DNA from: Dipetalonema caudispina | Taxonomy: Eukaryota; Nematoda; Chromadorea; Rhabditida; Onchocercidae | Direction: 5' to 3' | NCBI GenBank assembly: GCA_013365325.1 | Contig: JABVXV010000017.1 | Coordinates: 248,001-312,000 of the forward strand | Length of the DNA: 64,000 bases | Shown here: one piece after another, positions 1-12,283 of the stretch | Layout of the letters: every line of letters starts with the position of its first letter | Numbering within the stretch: the first letter of the stretch is position 1 | Notes under the pieces: model-generated | Databases searched by the model: none | What the model was told of the DNA's origin: nothing | The model's input: only the letters and a program-made list of their open reading frames with translations | Made by a program: the position numbers and the translations under genes

Positions 1-3000
1 CATAATTTGAGATGTAAGAAAAAACTTGCTTCAGATTCCAGTGTTCTTAACTGCTTCCTTAACTCGAACAGTTCACTAGAAGTTAGCAATATTCCATTCA
101 GTAAGGCAACCATTTGAGATACGAATTCTTTATCATTATCCTTTAGCAAAAGAACCGACAAACAACGATAGATGGATCCGGAACCGAGCAAAATACACAA
201 CTGCCTAGAAAAATATTCCTGAACTCTATAAGCAACGTCATATGGAACCCCCATTTTCGAAATGGAAATATTTCAAAAAACCTTTAGGTTACCTGACAAT
301 CAGGACACCTCTATCATTGAGCAAGGCCGTATCACTTCGAAACATTGCTAATAAACTTGACGTGAATTTCACTAAATATGGTGATATGCCTGAAAGCTAA
401 AACATTAAAATAATTTTTATAAAAATATAAAAAGAAAAGGGAGAAATGTATTCCTCCCTCTTAAGGCCTTTCAGATAGTCACTTGTAGTTCGACTAGTAA
501 AAGCCAGTTAACCATAAAATCAAAATGCAAAAGACCTGCTTCAAGGTATTTTCGTCGAGATTAAGCTCCTGCAGCTCAACACCACTAGTGTTTTTGCCTT
601 CGCATATGTCGGAAAGTAACTGCAAATCCAGCAACAACACATCATCGCATGTATCGGACAGTAATGAAAGCAACTGTGGGAATACACGATCCATGTAGGA
701 AAATAACTGCAAATAAATTATTTCCTAGTCAAGAAAAAGAAAGAATATTACTTTTACTAAAACAAATAGGTAGCATGATAGATCCATATATTGCCATTTC
801 TTCTTTCTAAATAACTTCAAGACGACAAAACTTTATATTCACCGCCATTCAAGGCCTGAAATGACTACTACAGGTTCTGATCCCCAAATAGTTAGAGTAC
901 TGTGAAAACAAACTGTTCAGAAAGGCTCGTTTGTGAAAAACAATACGATAACAATAACGATCTCAAACAATTCAAATCCATGAGCAGGATCCAAGAATCA
1001 GAAATTATTACTAGAACCTAGTAAATTCCTGAAGATGAAAAAAGTGAAAGTAAAATTCAAATGCATTTCAAAAGACCTTTGCAACCGTACAAAAAAAGTC
1101 ATTCCTCCCAAAATATAATCAGGAAGTTGAAAAAGGAAGCTACTTTTGCAGGTGCAGTAATGTGCATTCTACTGATCCAATTCAAGACAGCTATCCTTGT
1201 GTCTCGAAATTCGTGTTTGATATGCTTCAGAAGTACTTTAATAACAGCATCATACTCGATATCAGCATTCTCCGACAATAAATCCATTAAATGTGTATTG
1301 ATTTCTTTGGCTGAAAAAAAAACAGCGACTCATAACATTTAATGAATTTCATATTTCAAAGAATTCCAAGAAGGAATTTTTCTATTGCTATTCATTTCGT
1401 AACGCGTAAAACGAAATTTCTGAGATGAAATGCTCAGGATATATCAATATCCATCAATTGATTGCCAGGCTATCTACTGAATATCCTACGCCTGAATTTG
1501 AATAATAAAACATAAACTCCTCAGGACTAACTATACAGAATCAAAATGTTGGATACGGCCCAATAATCAAGAAAGCACTGCTATTAGGATGTTTCGAAAA
1601 CATATGTGTGTATATTGTGACACTACACACATATTACTTTGAACGTCCCATTATTATTAAAATTTAAAACAAGTTAAAACCTTTAAGTTGTGAATCATTT
1701 AAGCAGGGAAGTACGGCTGTCAAAAAAGATGAAAGATACTGCAAGAGCCCAACAGAATGCATTTTCAGAAAACGGTTCAGCCAAATAAGAGCAGTCATCC
1801 GAGTGAGAGTACTTCCTTCAGCACAAGCATGTACTATCAGGACATTGATCATATCATTTAGTTCAGCCTGTAAAAGAACCAAAAAATTAAATCTCTTTTT
1901 TAAACTGTCCTTTTCCGTTTTTAAAGACTTCAAGGCAAAGCTTACTCTGCCACTATCTTTCTGTTCGTGCATCCGCTCAAGAAACTGCCCGAGAACTGTT
2001 TCCGTGGCATCTCGGACTCCTGGTTGACTATCATCCAGCATTTGGAATAAGCCATCCAGAACTTCGGGGAGGTATGTCGAAATAGATAACTCTGGTGCTG
2101 TCAACAAAGCTGATAGCTGGAAAATTCAAGTGATTCAACATTTAAGAACAAAAAACAGCGAATTATCGCTTTCAATGTTAATAGGGAAAACCTGCAACCA
2201 TACTGATGAAAGATAACGCAAATTCACCCAGGAGACAACAAATCTTCGATTTGAGCTATTCTGAGAGTATATTCTATCACGGACCAACGACATCAAAGTC
2301 GAAATTTCGAATGAATTCGTAGCAAGTACAATATCCTACAAATTCAAAATAAATTTGTTTTGAAAAGTTAAGTGGAGTTTTATCTATCTCAGATACGGAG
2401 AGAATTGAAATACCATAATTGCAGCTACTGATTTCAATCTTATCCATCGGTAGCTTAACAGCTGATAGTACTAATCTAATATCACTTTGAAAAAAATGTG
2501 TCTTTCAAATGAACTCTCACACCTTTAGCAGCCGGTCCAATAGTTCTGCTCCGCTGCGCACATTTAAGTCTGTATCGGCAGACAACTGAAAACACAACCA
2601 ATTATTAAGCTAAAAAAATCAAGTAGCATTTTGGAGAAAATGAGGATCAAAAAAAACTGATAATAGAGACAGCCCTCATATAAGACTTATGCATAAACTT
2701 ACTCGCCACAGAGTGTCAAAAAGTTCATCGAAATGAGACAATGCAGATGAACGGCATATTTTCACAATATTGTACAATGACTGCAAATAAATTATTCAGT
2801 AGACGGAAGAGACCAAAAACTTTCCTGCGATTATATTAAACGGTTTTTCTAATTATTGGTCTTCGATTAAGGCAATATAATAACCTTTCTAATTTTTGGT
2901 CTTAAATTAAGGCGATATAATACTACTTAACTTAATTAGTCATTTAATTATTTTGCTCTACAACTTCATACAACAGAAGGAAGGATCTCCACAGAGAGCT

Positions 3001-3680
3001 TTTGAATACTGATCAAGAAATGTTTCGTCTACCTCACAAGCATAATATCGCACTCGAGGATCGGGATCACTAAAGCAAGTCAAAACTGGTTCGATCAATT
3101 GCGAAGTATAATCAACGGTGTTCTGCAATATTCAAACAACAAATCCCACATGAAATGATAACATTTTGCTAGGCACAAAAATTAACAACTATTATAATGA
3201 AGACAGCGAAAGAAGTCCACCAAATTTGTTTCATCTTGTTTTCAATCTCATTTATGTCTCACCTTTCCCAAAGCAATTGCCGCAGCTGCTAGACCAATTA
3301 GACCACCCTTTCGTGCATGTGCATTTTGTGCTGCTGTCAGTCCCTTTAGTACAGCGAGCAACCTTTCCAACTGTGACAAATGATTTGCTTGAAGTAAGTC
3401 CCGCACTTGTCTGAACAGATGATTAAGCAATAGAAAATTGCGATAGAATGACTATAAACCCAAAAAAAAAAAAGCTTTAAAAACCATAAAATTATGTTTT
3501 TCACAAATCCTTGAACTACTCTCGGCTTACAATCATAACGTAAGATACAAAGATATATGCCAGACAAAATGAATCAAACTTCTCTATATCAAGAGCAGCA
3601 GCTTTTCTCTTCTCGTACAGTTTATCAGTAAGCGTTCTCACCAAAGTCGCAGTAAGTGGTGCATACTGAGCATCAACCAT
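1..3680 (-). CDS. VAC14: VAC14 homologue, scaffold of the PIKfyve complex (3' end beyond window)
   Basis: VAC14 is a HEAT-repeat scaffold that holds PIKfyve/Fab1 and FIG4 together on endosomes and lysosomes to control PI(3,5)P2. The first exon (3680-3580) encodes [17 protein letters not shown] and then [16 protein letters not shown], matching the family N-terminus. The second (3410-3263) carries the hallmark [17 protein letters not shown]. Further exons lie near 3123-3033 (VRYYACE), 2790-2700, 2586-2521, 2336-2190, 2120-1670 ([15 protein letters not shown]), 1310-1150, 712-490 and 290-1. The last one seen ([15 protein letters not shown]) matches the conserved C-terminal VAC14 segment, so roughly the last hundred residues lie left of the window. 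Exons 1 and 2 join in frame across the split Lys codon. GNPNAT1 lies 815 bp upstream on the same strand. The identity is very secure; the internal exon limits are approximate. Confidence 0.93.
2846..2924. repeat. Two-copy tandem repeat, period 40 bp, in a VAC14 intron
   Basis: Two adjacent copies share the cores TTTCTAATTATTGGTCTT and TTTCTAATTTTTGGTCTT, each followed by a variant of ATTAAGGCRATATAATA. About five substitutions separate the copies. It is intronic with no coding content. Confidence 0.8.
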
Positions 3681-4494
3681 CTCTCTATAAATTCAGAGAC
3701 CATCTGGCAACTTGATTAAATAGATCATTACTATATCTGTATGCAAGCGTAACCAATCTATATTTCCGAGATAGTAACAGTACACTGATAATGCTAAACG
3801 ATTTGAACATTAAGAGTTTTGAAGATTCCTCATCCGTACAACTTTACCACTCCATACCAGAGAAGATTCGACTGGATAGATTTTTATTATCCAGTCGAAT
3901 CTTACAAGCCCTTTTCGTATGTTTACGCTACATCGTGGAATCACTAATAGTATCGCTCTGTAAATCATATTAATTGGGATGACCAATTACTTCAGCAGCA
4001 CAATACAGCAATGATAATCGTTGAAATTTCATTTCAAATTAAGATCGAAAAACTAGAAAAAACAATGACAAAAACTGCACCAAATAAAGAATAGAAGATC
4101 GTAATGCCTGAGAAATGAAAGAATTGGAATACAATGAAAGAAAGAAAGCCGATAACGATGCACATGGGGAAATGAAGTAGAAGTGAGACTTATAAAATGT
4201 CGCTGAATATCGGTTGTTAATAATTTACAATATATTTTGTAATAAAAATTTTATAATAAAAAGAAATGTAAGATTTGGAAAAAATCGGGAATGTATGGAA
4301 ATAGTCCTGCAAATTCAAAAGGTAATGACAAAACCATGTAATGCAGAATACTGTACATGAACAACATCTAATTTAAAATCAATGAAATAAACTGACAAGA
4401 GAATTGACTACACACTACTTTTTTAAGATTTCGAAAGAGAATTTTTTTTAAACTGAGAAACTTGATTTCAGCTCTAAAATATAATTTAAAATTT
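3681..4494. other. Intergenic spacer between VAC14 and GNPNAT1
   Basis: This AT-rich stretch has no supportable exon on either strand. It should hold the 3' UTR of GNPNAT1 and the 5' region of VAC14, both on the minus strand. The only structure seen is the perfect hairpin at 3863-3903. Confidence 0.6.
3863..3903. repeat. Perfect 16-bp inverted repeat (hairpin)
   Basis: Left arm 3863-3878 (AAGATTCGACTGGATA) is exactly complementary to right arm 3888-3903, with a 9-nt loop. It lies about 185 bp upstream of the VAC14 start. It is not followed by a T-run terminator. Its function is unknown. Confidence 0.85.
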
Positions 4495-5520
4495 TCAAAA
4501 ATCATATAACTCCTCTTCGCTTAATATTTCTCCAAAATTTTGTGTAAGAGAAATATTCCTCATATCTTTCTTAAAACCGAACTCTTCATAACAAGGAATC
4601 ATTTCAACCTTACATTCTAATGATAATTTGAACACGCCAATATGTCGTGCCAGTGATATGAGATACTGACAGAGAATCTTAGGAAAAAAAAGATATGGAA
4701 CTGTTTTGTCGACAACAATATCTCCTATTCGTCCAAGACATCCAGCATCATGAGTGAATTTAAATTCAAGAAAAAGCGTTGCTGATGCTACGATGCGTTT
4801 CATACTGAAATTAATGAAGTTCGAACTTTATTTAAATAAAATCTTGAGTAAAAGTAGTTGAAAAGTCCGAAATTTCAGTCCCGATTTTAAAAAGAAAAAT
4901 GAATGAACATACTCAATCTGCTCAATTACAATAATATAATATGAGGGTGGTGAGGTGTTGCGCATCGCACTGAACCTGTAAAAATTGCACCACATGACAA
5001 CAGCATGATAAGTAGATCTGATAAAGGATCATTAAATCAAGTCATTATGTCAAAGTTTTGTCAAGCTCTTCAGTAATTGGGTAGATGCATTAAATTTAAT
5101 CATTACGAATATCTAACAACCTCTAAAAAGAAAAAAAGAAAGAACAGACAAAATCAATTTACCTTCGTGAGTACATATCCAACGTTACATCAACCGCCTC
5201 ACCAAGTTGTGATAGCAATTCCAAATAGCCACGATAATTATCACTCCATCTTAATGCACGAAGTTCATAACCTTCCGGTACATTAGGTAAATTATCCCGC
5301 AAGCGAACAAAATCCAGGAAGCTTTCAGCGAAAATGGATGAATGATCTGTAAATGAAAAACATTAGGAAAACAGAAGTTGAATGTAATGAAATAAAACAA
5401 GTATTTTTCATTTTAACTCGACCAAATAGAACGACCTGATTTTACGGGAGACCGACGTAATTTCTCTTCCATAGTTTCTAGATTTTTCAACTGTCTGCTG
5501 CATTGCTTCATTTCATCCAT
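4495..5520 (-). CDS. GNPNAT1: Glucosamine-6-phosphate N-acetyltransferase (GNA1 type)
   Basis: This GNAT-fold enzyme acetylates glucosamine-6-phosphate with acetyl-CoA in the hexosamine pathway. The product feeds UDP-GlcNAc and hence chitin and glycans. Four exons are inferred: 5520-5436, 5346-5163, 4975-4913 and 4804-4495, giving about 213 residues (human enzyme 184). The second exon contains EGYELRALRWSDNYRGYL, matching the start of the family fold. The last contains VASATLFLEFKFTHD and GRIGDIVVD, then the conserved LECK and YEEFGFKK near the end. All junctions keep frame (for example GA|T ATG). The donor of exon 1 (TCAG|gtcgtt) is weak, so the N-terminal 28 residues are the least certain part. 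Close same-strand spacing to VAC14 and to the small gene upstream allows co-transcription. Confidence 0.88.
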
Positions 5521-5752
5521 GCTTCCAATCGAATACAATATTAGCTGCGTATTGTTAAATATTTCTAAACAACGACTATTCAAGTGGTTACTCTAATTTA
5601 CAATATTTTCATGGAAATCGAACAGAAAAGACAAAACAACGTCAATATAAAAATAAAGAATATCTGGAAAAAAGGTATCTACAGTGTGCATACATGAGTA
5701 GCCTAAATTGATAAATGAAGAAAATAATGGTTATGAATGCTTGTTGGGCAAA

Positions 5753-6149
5753 TTAGATCTCTTGATCCCATTGCAACAATTTCAGGGAATTTATTTTGAA
5801 ATCGCTATGAAAACAATCTTGCACTTTTTGTTGCCGAGCTAATGTATCTTTACACTGATTCTTACCACATTCAAACCCAAGTAACGCTGATTCAGAAAAG
5901 TGGGAATGAATCCATCCTGACCTGTGACATTGCAATAATGTAGCAAGTGATGACCTCTGTGAACAACTGCTTGGATACCTCAAATCACCTAGAAATCAAA
6001 TCATATTGATCCATAACATATTTAAATTAAAAAAGAAAAAATTAATTATAAAGACGTATACGACCAACATATGCTACTTCAAGAATAACAATAACGCAAT
6101 GCTAACAACAATCACCGCCCAAAATCGCAACATATCCTACTGGCCGCAT
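5753..6149 (-). CDS. Candidate two-exon small protein, 89 residues, unidentified
   Basis: I do not recognise this protein. A short first exon (6149-6116) encodes MRPVGYVAILG and ends G|gtgatt. An acceptor at tttctag opens a second exon (5988-5753) that restores the frame as G|GT GAT and runs to a TAA stop. The product is basic and contains 4-5 cysteines (motifs CSQRSS, LLQCHRSG, FECGKNQCKD) and no clear membrane segment. It starts about 300 bp from the CEP97-like start on the opposite strand and ends 230 bp upstream of GNPNAT1, so it could be the first gene of a minus-strand operon. Codon use looks coding, but there is no homology support, so it remains a prediction. Confidence 0.4.
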
Positions 6150-6444
6150 TTTACGATTCGACAATGGGATGGATATTCTAATAATATATCGGGTTATTTG
6201 CTGATTGTTTTGAAATTTATTTGGGTTATGTTTAGAAATCAGAGGGTTACTCATGTTATCAGTAATACTTACTATCGATTAATAAGTTAGGTCTTATTTG
6301 ATATCCTTAATTATTTCAAATTGAGAAATATTTCACCCATTATTATTCTTGTAACAAGAGATCTATGCCCGATCTTTAACTTAATAGCTCATAATTACTA
6401 TTAAATGACTTGCAGGTCTGGATAATTTGGATGCTTACACTATT

Positions 6445-9400
6445 ATGGATTGTGGAGAAAGTATTTGCACAGTTGCAGAGGGTGTGGCTGCTACAAGGTT
6501 GCTCTTAGTTTACTTCGATTTGCTTGGAGATTTTCGGAACTTATATTTTATACTGTAATTGTAGTTCGTTAACGGGTGGTATCGAAGATTACGACAAGTT
6601 ATTCACCCAAACGTCTGTTGATCTGTCTAATAAGAATTTGGAGAAATTGCCAAATTTACGCCAAAATTATCCAAAGGTGGAAGTGATCAACCTATCGCAT
6701 AATCAGTTTAAGTTTATCAATAATTTGTCGAAATTCAGTACTTGCCGTGAGGTGAGTTTCTCTTTTCTGAGTTTTATTTATTTCATATATTTTTTGAAGC
6801 GTATTCCAAAGTTTTTAAAGATATTACACATGTAGAGTTCTTTTGAATTTCATTCACTTCACTGCTTCATATGTCGATTTTTGCCGGAGAACAAATAATG
6901 AGCTAATTAATTAACTATTTTGCTAACGAACTAAAAATATGTAGAATTTAGTAAGAAATGCCCATGCGACAATCTTTTTTTTCAGATGAATGTTAGTTTT
7001 AACGTGTTAGAGCGATTTTCGAGCTTTCTGCCTCTTGCTGATGCTTTGAAGCATCTAGACATCTCGCACAATGCTTTGAGCAATTGTGATAATTTGGCAG
7101 CGTTAACACAACTAGTCTGGCTTGATGCAGCTTATAATCATATCCAGGTTCTGATTTCTCTTTTTTGACAAGTTTGCTTTCTTGTCAAATTGTTTGATTT
7201 ATGTCAGATTGTGTAATATAAAAGACATTTGTTTAGATACTTCCATTGCTGGATCGACTTACGCAGTTAACGTGTTTGAATATCTCAAACAATCGACTCA
7301 CTGTGTTACCGAATTTGAGCAAATTACCTGTCTTAAAAACTCTCAATTTAAATAATAATGAAATTAGCACGCTAGACGAACTTCATCGAACAATGCCACA
7401 ATGTCTTCAAGATTTTGATATCGGTGCTAATGTAATCACAGATTTACGAGAGGTTATAGTTATTATTATCCCTATTTGACAGAAGTTGGTTATTTTATAT
7501 CATAATGATCATATATGTGTAAAGTAAGTATCTATTTAATGTTGGTGATTCAGGCTCAACATTTATTGTGCCTAAAGAACATACGATCTGTAGTATTTGC
7601 GGAAAATCCTTGTGTATGTTTGGAAGGTCGCACTTTCTGCTATCGTCCATATCTTTATTGTTGTTGTCTTGAACAACTTCAAATTGTTGACGGAAAGGAA
7701 CTTAGTGAAACTGAAATCATTAAAGGTTGGATTGAAATTCTTTTTTTTTTTTTTTGTAATATGCGCTATATTTTTATTAGATGCATGGCTGTGAGGAAAA
7801 TTGAAATGCAGTAAATAGCATAAAAAAGCCATCAGTTTTAAATCGTGAATGATGTTTCAGGTGAAGAATTGCATACTCAGGCAAAAATACGACGTATGGA
7901 AACACATGCTCAGTTGTGTGCTTACCTTGAAAAAGAGTGTCCAGAAGATTGTCATCATTCCTTTTCATCAGACGACAGTCGTTTGATGAAGGTAACTTCT
8001 GTTTTGAAATAGTTTTGCAATTTATGAATTACTTTAAACTCTGCAGTACTTCGGAAAATAATTTTTTTTTTGCAAGATTTCTTAAGATGTGTCTGAAGGT
8101 TGTCATCTACATATTCAGTTTTTCGCAGGTTTTGAAAAAAAGACGTGAATACGCGTTACGGCTTAAGGATGATTCAACAAGTGAGGAATCAGCCGCGACA
8201 ACTACTTCGCCATACAGAGAATGGCTTTCCAAGTCAGTTTCTTCTATACCGAATCGTTTCGAATGTAACAGTTATGCCACTGAGCAGAAAGAAAATTGTG
8301 CGCCTCTGGTTGATCTTAATGATTTATCATCTCTGTCAGCAAGGTATGTGTATCGCCCTAGTTTTATGAATGTTTGTGTATACTTCTAGTTCTCGGAAAT
8401 TTTTTCAGAAAGTCGTCCATCAAATTTCTCCAAAATGTAATTTTTTCATTATAGATAACTTAAAGTATGTCTTAATTCAGCTATGGATGTATTCTTGAAC
8501 GTATTTTTTTAATATTTTCAAAGAACTTATTCAGCATTGCATAGTTCATATTCCAGAATCAACACACCTCCAACTTCTGCGAATTCTAATATTTCGTCTT
8601 CAACGGTTACTTTATCAGCTCCATCAGTTTCATCCTCCACTCCAGTGAGATCTCGTATTCAGTTAGTTATGCATTTCAATTCTTTATCAGAATTTATTTT
8701 ATAGTTTTTTTTTTTTTTTTTTTTTTGCTTGCTGTTATCCGACTTGCATTAATGACTAATTGTAGAAGAAGATTGCAAGATAAATCAGTTCAAGTTCGCA
8801 AAAGCCCAGTCATAACAACTAACACACCAAAAAAAGGGAGTGCTGTTGATCACTCTAATTGGAGGTTTCTTTAAAATGATATCCTTTCTTTATTCATATT
8901 TTCTGTTATAACTTTCTACTGAATTTTTTGTTGTGCACAACACACACCGAATTGGTTTTGATCTTTGATAGTGTCCTTATTTATCGTCCTTTTGCCTCAT
9001 AACTGTCGATTTATTTTAGACCGGAATTAATGAACAAATATAGCTATAACTTTCTAAAAGTAGTCATAAGAGCCTCGAATTTTCACTTATTGCTCAATTA
9101 AAAAATGTTCAGTGAACTTTTTATCATTGTAGAAATATAGTATGAAATGGTTATTTTTTTAGTGGGAGACGTCAGAAGTCGTTGATGAGCAATATTATCA
9201 AGGTTCCACCTAACAAGCCAAAGGTTGTGATTTAGCGTATGTATGCATGTATAATCCCACGTTAGTCAAAATAATAACTTTGAAACACGATAGAACGCCT
9301 GTGACATAACTCGCAGTTATTGCACAGAATAACAGGAATTGTCTGACTTCGAATATCCATGGTTACAGTGTAGTTACTTCTCAGCAGCATTTAAATTATC

Positions 9401-10847
9401 ATATTAATTGAGCACTATTACTAATTTCAACGGTCTGATTTTAATTTAAAAAATTTTTCATGTCATCAGTCATTTGCATATTTAACTATGTTACATGATT
9501 TTGTTACTTCAGGCTTCTGTTCACGAATCATTTACACAGAAATCGAGTTGTCGTTTTAGTTCAACAGAGAAATCTAACGAAATTTCGTTTGTGAGTGCTC
9601 GCAAAGCTAGAAGATATAGCGAGAAGGAGAAGAAAGCCGCTTTACTTATTCAAGTATTTGGTTTTATTTTTGGACTTATGTGCGAAAAACTGCTTACATA
9701 ACAAAGATATGGGTTAGACATCATTCCAACTCGTTTACAAGTTTTGCATAAGTTTGGCCGACTTTAAAAATTTCTCATTATTCGAACGTGCAGTATCCCA
9801 GTTTCAGTCGTGGTGGAGAGGTATGAAGATTCGACGAATGTACCGGGTACCTTTCCTTCAAAGACGTATTCAACGTTTTGAAACACTGCTTAGAGAGAAG
9901 TCAAACATAATATTGAAATTGGAAAAGCAGTTTTCTAATTTGGAAAGTAATATTGAAACAATCATAGCTGTGAACGAACAGCAAGCTTTGAAAATTGCAA
10001 AGATGCAACAGTTCTTAACGGTAAGTTCCAAAATTCCAATTTAAACAATGGTGAAGTTTTCAAACTAACTCTAGAAAAGGTATTTCCATGTATATTATGC
10101 TTTGATTGGGGTAATTTCTTTTTTTAGGAAATCGCCGAAACATGTAATGAGCGTGAGAAACAATTCATGAATAAGTTGTTGCCAGTTCCTGATAAATTGC
10201 AATATATCCGGAAATCGGAGACTGAAGTATTGTTACAGTGGCAAAATCGTCAGTATCCACAAAAACCAACAGGTTTTCTTTATTCACTAATTCGATTTAT
10301 TTCCAGTTTGAAAATGAATTTGATAACAAACCATAAAAGATTTAGACTATTCAAAAGCTTAATCCATGTTCAAAAACACCGAAAAATTATTTTAAGGATA
10401 TTTGATAACTGTGAACGGTAGTCCATGTGGAACAGTCAAAGGTACGCATAAAAAAGCTCTTGTTACAGATTTGGATCCAACACAAGAATCTATGTAAGTA
10501 ATGTAATCGGATTTTCTAAACTACGTTGTGCCGCTATCTATAAGTGACTGCAATTATCAATCTTATGATTACTTCCTTGCTTTGTCATCTATAGTTGTTT
10601 AGCTAAATTGAATTAAATTTTCAGTGTAAGAATGCAATGTATCTTCAATGAATTTAGTGGAGACATCTCCGAATGTCTAATGATTCCTTCACAGAAGCAG
10701 GTTTGTCAAATTGAATTCGCAAAATAAGCGTTTTGTTGTTTAAATGTGAGTGTAATTTTGAAGTCAATACTTTTTTAGGAAACAAGTTCTTTCAATGAAA
10801 GTGAAATAGAACCTATTCCAAGCCGGAATGACTTTAATTTGGATTAA
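6445..10847 (+). CDS. CEP97: CEP97-like centrosomal protein: leucine-rich repeats, IQ motif and C-terminal FN3 domain
   Basis: In animals CEP97 works with CP110 at the distal centriole to restrain cilium formation; that role here is inference. Sixteen exons join in frame to about 715 residues: 6445-6497, 6565-6751, 6986-7147, 7237-7452, 7554-7725, 7861-7991, 8129-8343, 8557-8661, 8766-8864, 9163-9223, 9513-9653, 9802-10020, 10128-10272, 10397-10493, 10625-10700 and 10779-10847. The N-terminal third has at least five leucine-rich repeats (VEVINLSHNQF, LKHLDISHNALSN, LTCLNISNNRLTVLP, LKTLNLNNNEIS). A CEP97-like cap follows, with AENPCV, YRPYLYCCCLEQLQIVDG and QLCAYLEKECP. A Ser/Thr-rich middle leads to an IQ motif split by a splice junction (ALLIQ|FQSWWRGMKIRR) and a coiled coil. 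The last 110 residues resemble a fibronectin type III domain (EVLLQW, GYLITVNGSPCG, ALVTDLDP). A spliced-leader-like acceptor (ttgcag) ends at 6414. An out-of-frame ATG at 6431 precedes the chosen start. Confidence 0.75.
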
Positions 10848-11560
10848 CTTCATCTGTTTAAATTTGATATCAGTTCCATATCAAATCGTTCGTCGAATTG
10901 CTTTTTTCTTTTTTGATTAGAATGATTACCACAATTCTGGCGTTGGTTACTTTACATGATTTCCTTCAAACTTTGCATAATTCACTTCAGTTTTTCATCT
11001 TTATCTTTCCTGCTTAGATACACTGTACATTTTGCGAGGCTTGCGTCAGCATAGTTTTTTATCCTCACTTATTATCTTTATAATAAATGTAGGAATCAAC
11101 TAAATTATATTCCATGACATTTCAAAATGGTCAAGAGGGTTGATTTACTGGCGCATAAAGATTTTATTCTGCTTTGAAAAAAGCATTTTCTTCATGGTTT
11201 TCGTTCTGCTGTTAATTTTAATGAATGATTAGAGCCTTTGAAAATTTCACTGCCTCATATTTTATGGCTAATGTTGTTTTTTATTTGGTCAATGTTGCTT
11301 TACAAACGCTATTCTTGCAATTCTATACTGTTGACCAATTTGGTATCTGATTGATGCATTATTATTGGTTGAGTACATCTCATCCTGAACGGGATTTTGT
11401 GGTCTCATCGAACTTAAAATTTTGCCTTTGTGGGATACTGTTGCTTCCATATGTTGCTAATTCGATAACAAAGTACATTTATGTCTATATATTACTGGTG
11501 TATATATTTATATTTCTCTTGGATAAATTTCTAGCTACGAAATTACAACTGACTGAAATA
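10848..11560. other. Intergenic, probably 3' UTR of the CEP97-like gene
   Basis: Very AT-rich sequence with no convincing exon. Short open frames here have low-complexity hydrophobic composition and no splice context. Confidence 0.5.
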
Positions 11561-11699
11561 TGAATGACTACCGTCAAGGACATGATCCGGAACATCATGG
11601 AGTGTCACAGGACAATTTGAAATGCCGCACAATATCATAGTACATTAAACACAGCAGGTTTTGCCTAAGATATGAGACAAATCGAATTCAGCATTGTTA

Positions 11700-12283
11700 T
11701 ATACATATGCCAAGTTTATTGAAGCACATCATAATATAAAAGGAAATTGGGTTAAAGGAGAGGTATGTGCCGTTGATCGGCGAGCATATGGCTGCTACGA
11801 TCAGAGTAAAATGCTTGCTATTGCTATCATTGCACCTTCAATACATGTAATATTGATGTAATAGTACGTTTCTATTTTATTCCTTTTTATGCAAATATTG
11901 GTAAGCTTTCTTCCTACAAATATTCATTCCTTTGCAAAAAATTAACTGTTTTCATTCGTCTTTATTATAGTCTGAAGCTGAAGTGCATCTTACAGATGGC
12001 ATCCTTTTAAATACTCTGTCTTCTGCTGTCTCAAACTTTGCAAGTTTAGTTCGCATCTCTAGCTGATAACCTTATTTATCAAATTAGTGGTAACTGTGTG
12101 GAAAAGTTTGTCGAAAAGCGACTAATCAATGCATTGCCATCAAGGGAAGTTGAAGAGGATGTGTATAGGATGGACTTGAATTCAAAAGCAAAAGTAAGTG
12201 ATATGTCTGCGCTATCGGATGAAGGCTCATCAGAGACTGAGTTTTGGTGGAATGATTTTTCTTCCGATTTCCTTAACTTGTGA
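11700..12283 (+). pseudogene. Unidentified coding-like stretch with an unexplained frame change
   Basis: Two pieces look coding but do not join. An exon-like block ending near 11762 (KFIEAHHNIKGNWVKGE, then donor gtatgt) joins in frame to a block opened by ttatag at about 11971 (SEAEVHLTDGILLNTLSS), which stops at a TGA near 12066. Overlapping it, in another frame, a longer block runs to a TAA at 12283 (LADNLIYQISGN, VEKFVEKRLINA and an acidic Ser-rich tail). The change of frame falls at two adjacent 13-bp copies, TTTGCAAGTTTAG and TTCGCATCTCTAG, each able to encode FASL. No legal intron of normal size removes the clash. It may be a decayed gene, a sequence error or a very short intron. Confidence 0.35.

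Noticed and set aside
6006..6290. A 94-residue plus-strand open frame before the CEP97-like gene
   Set aside because: Low-complexity Asn/Lys/Ile-rich, as expected by chance in AT-rich DNA, and antisense to the better-supported small gene.
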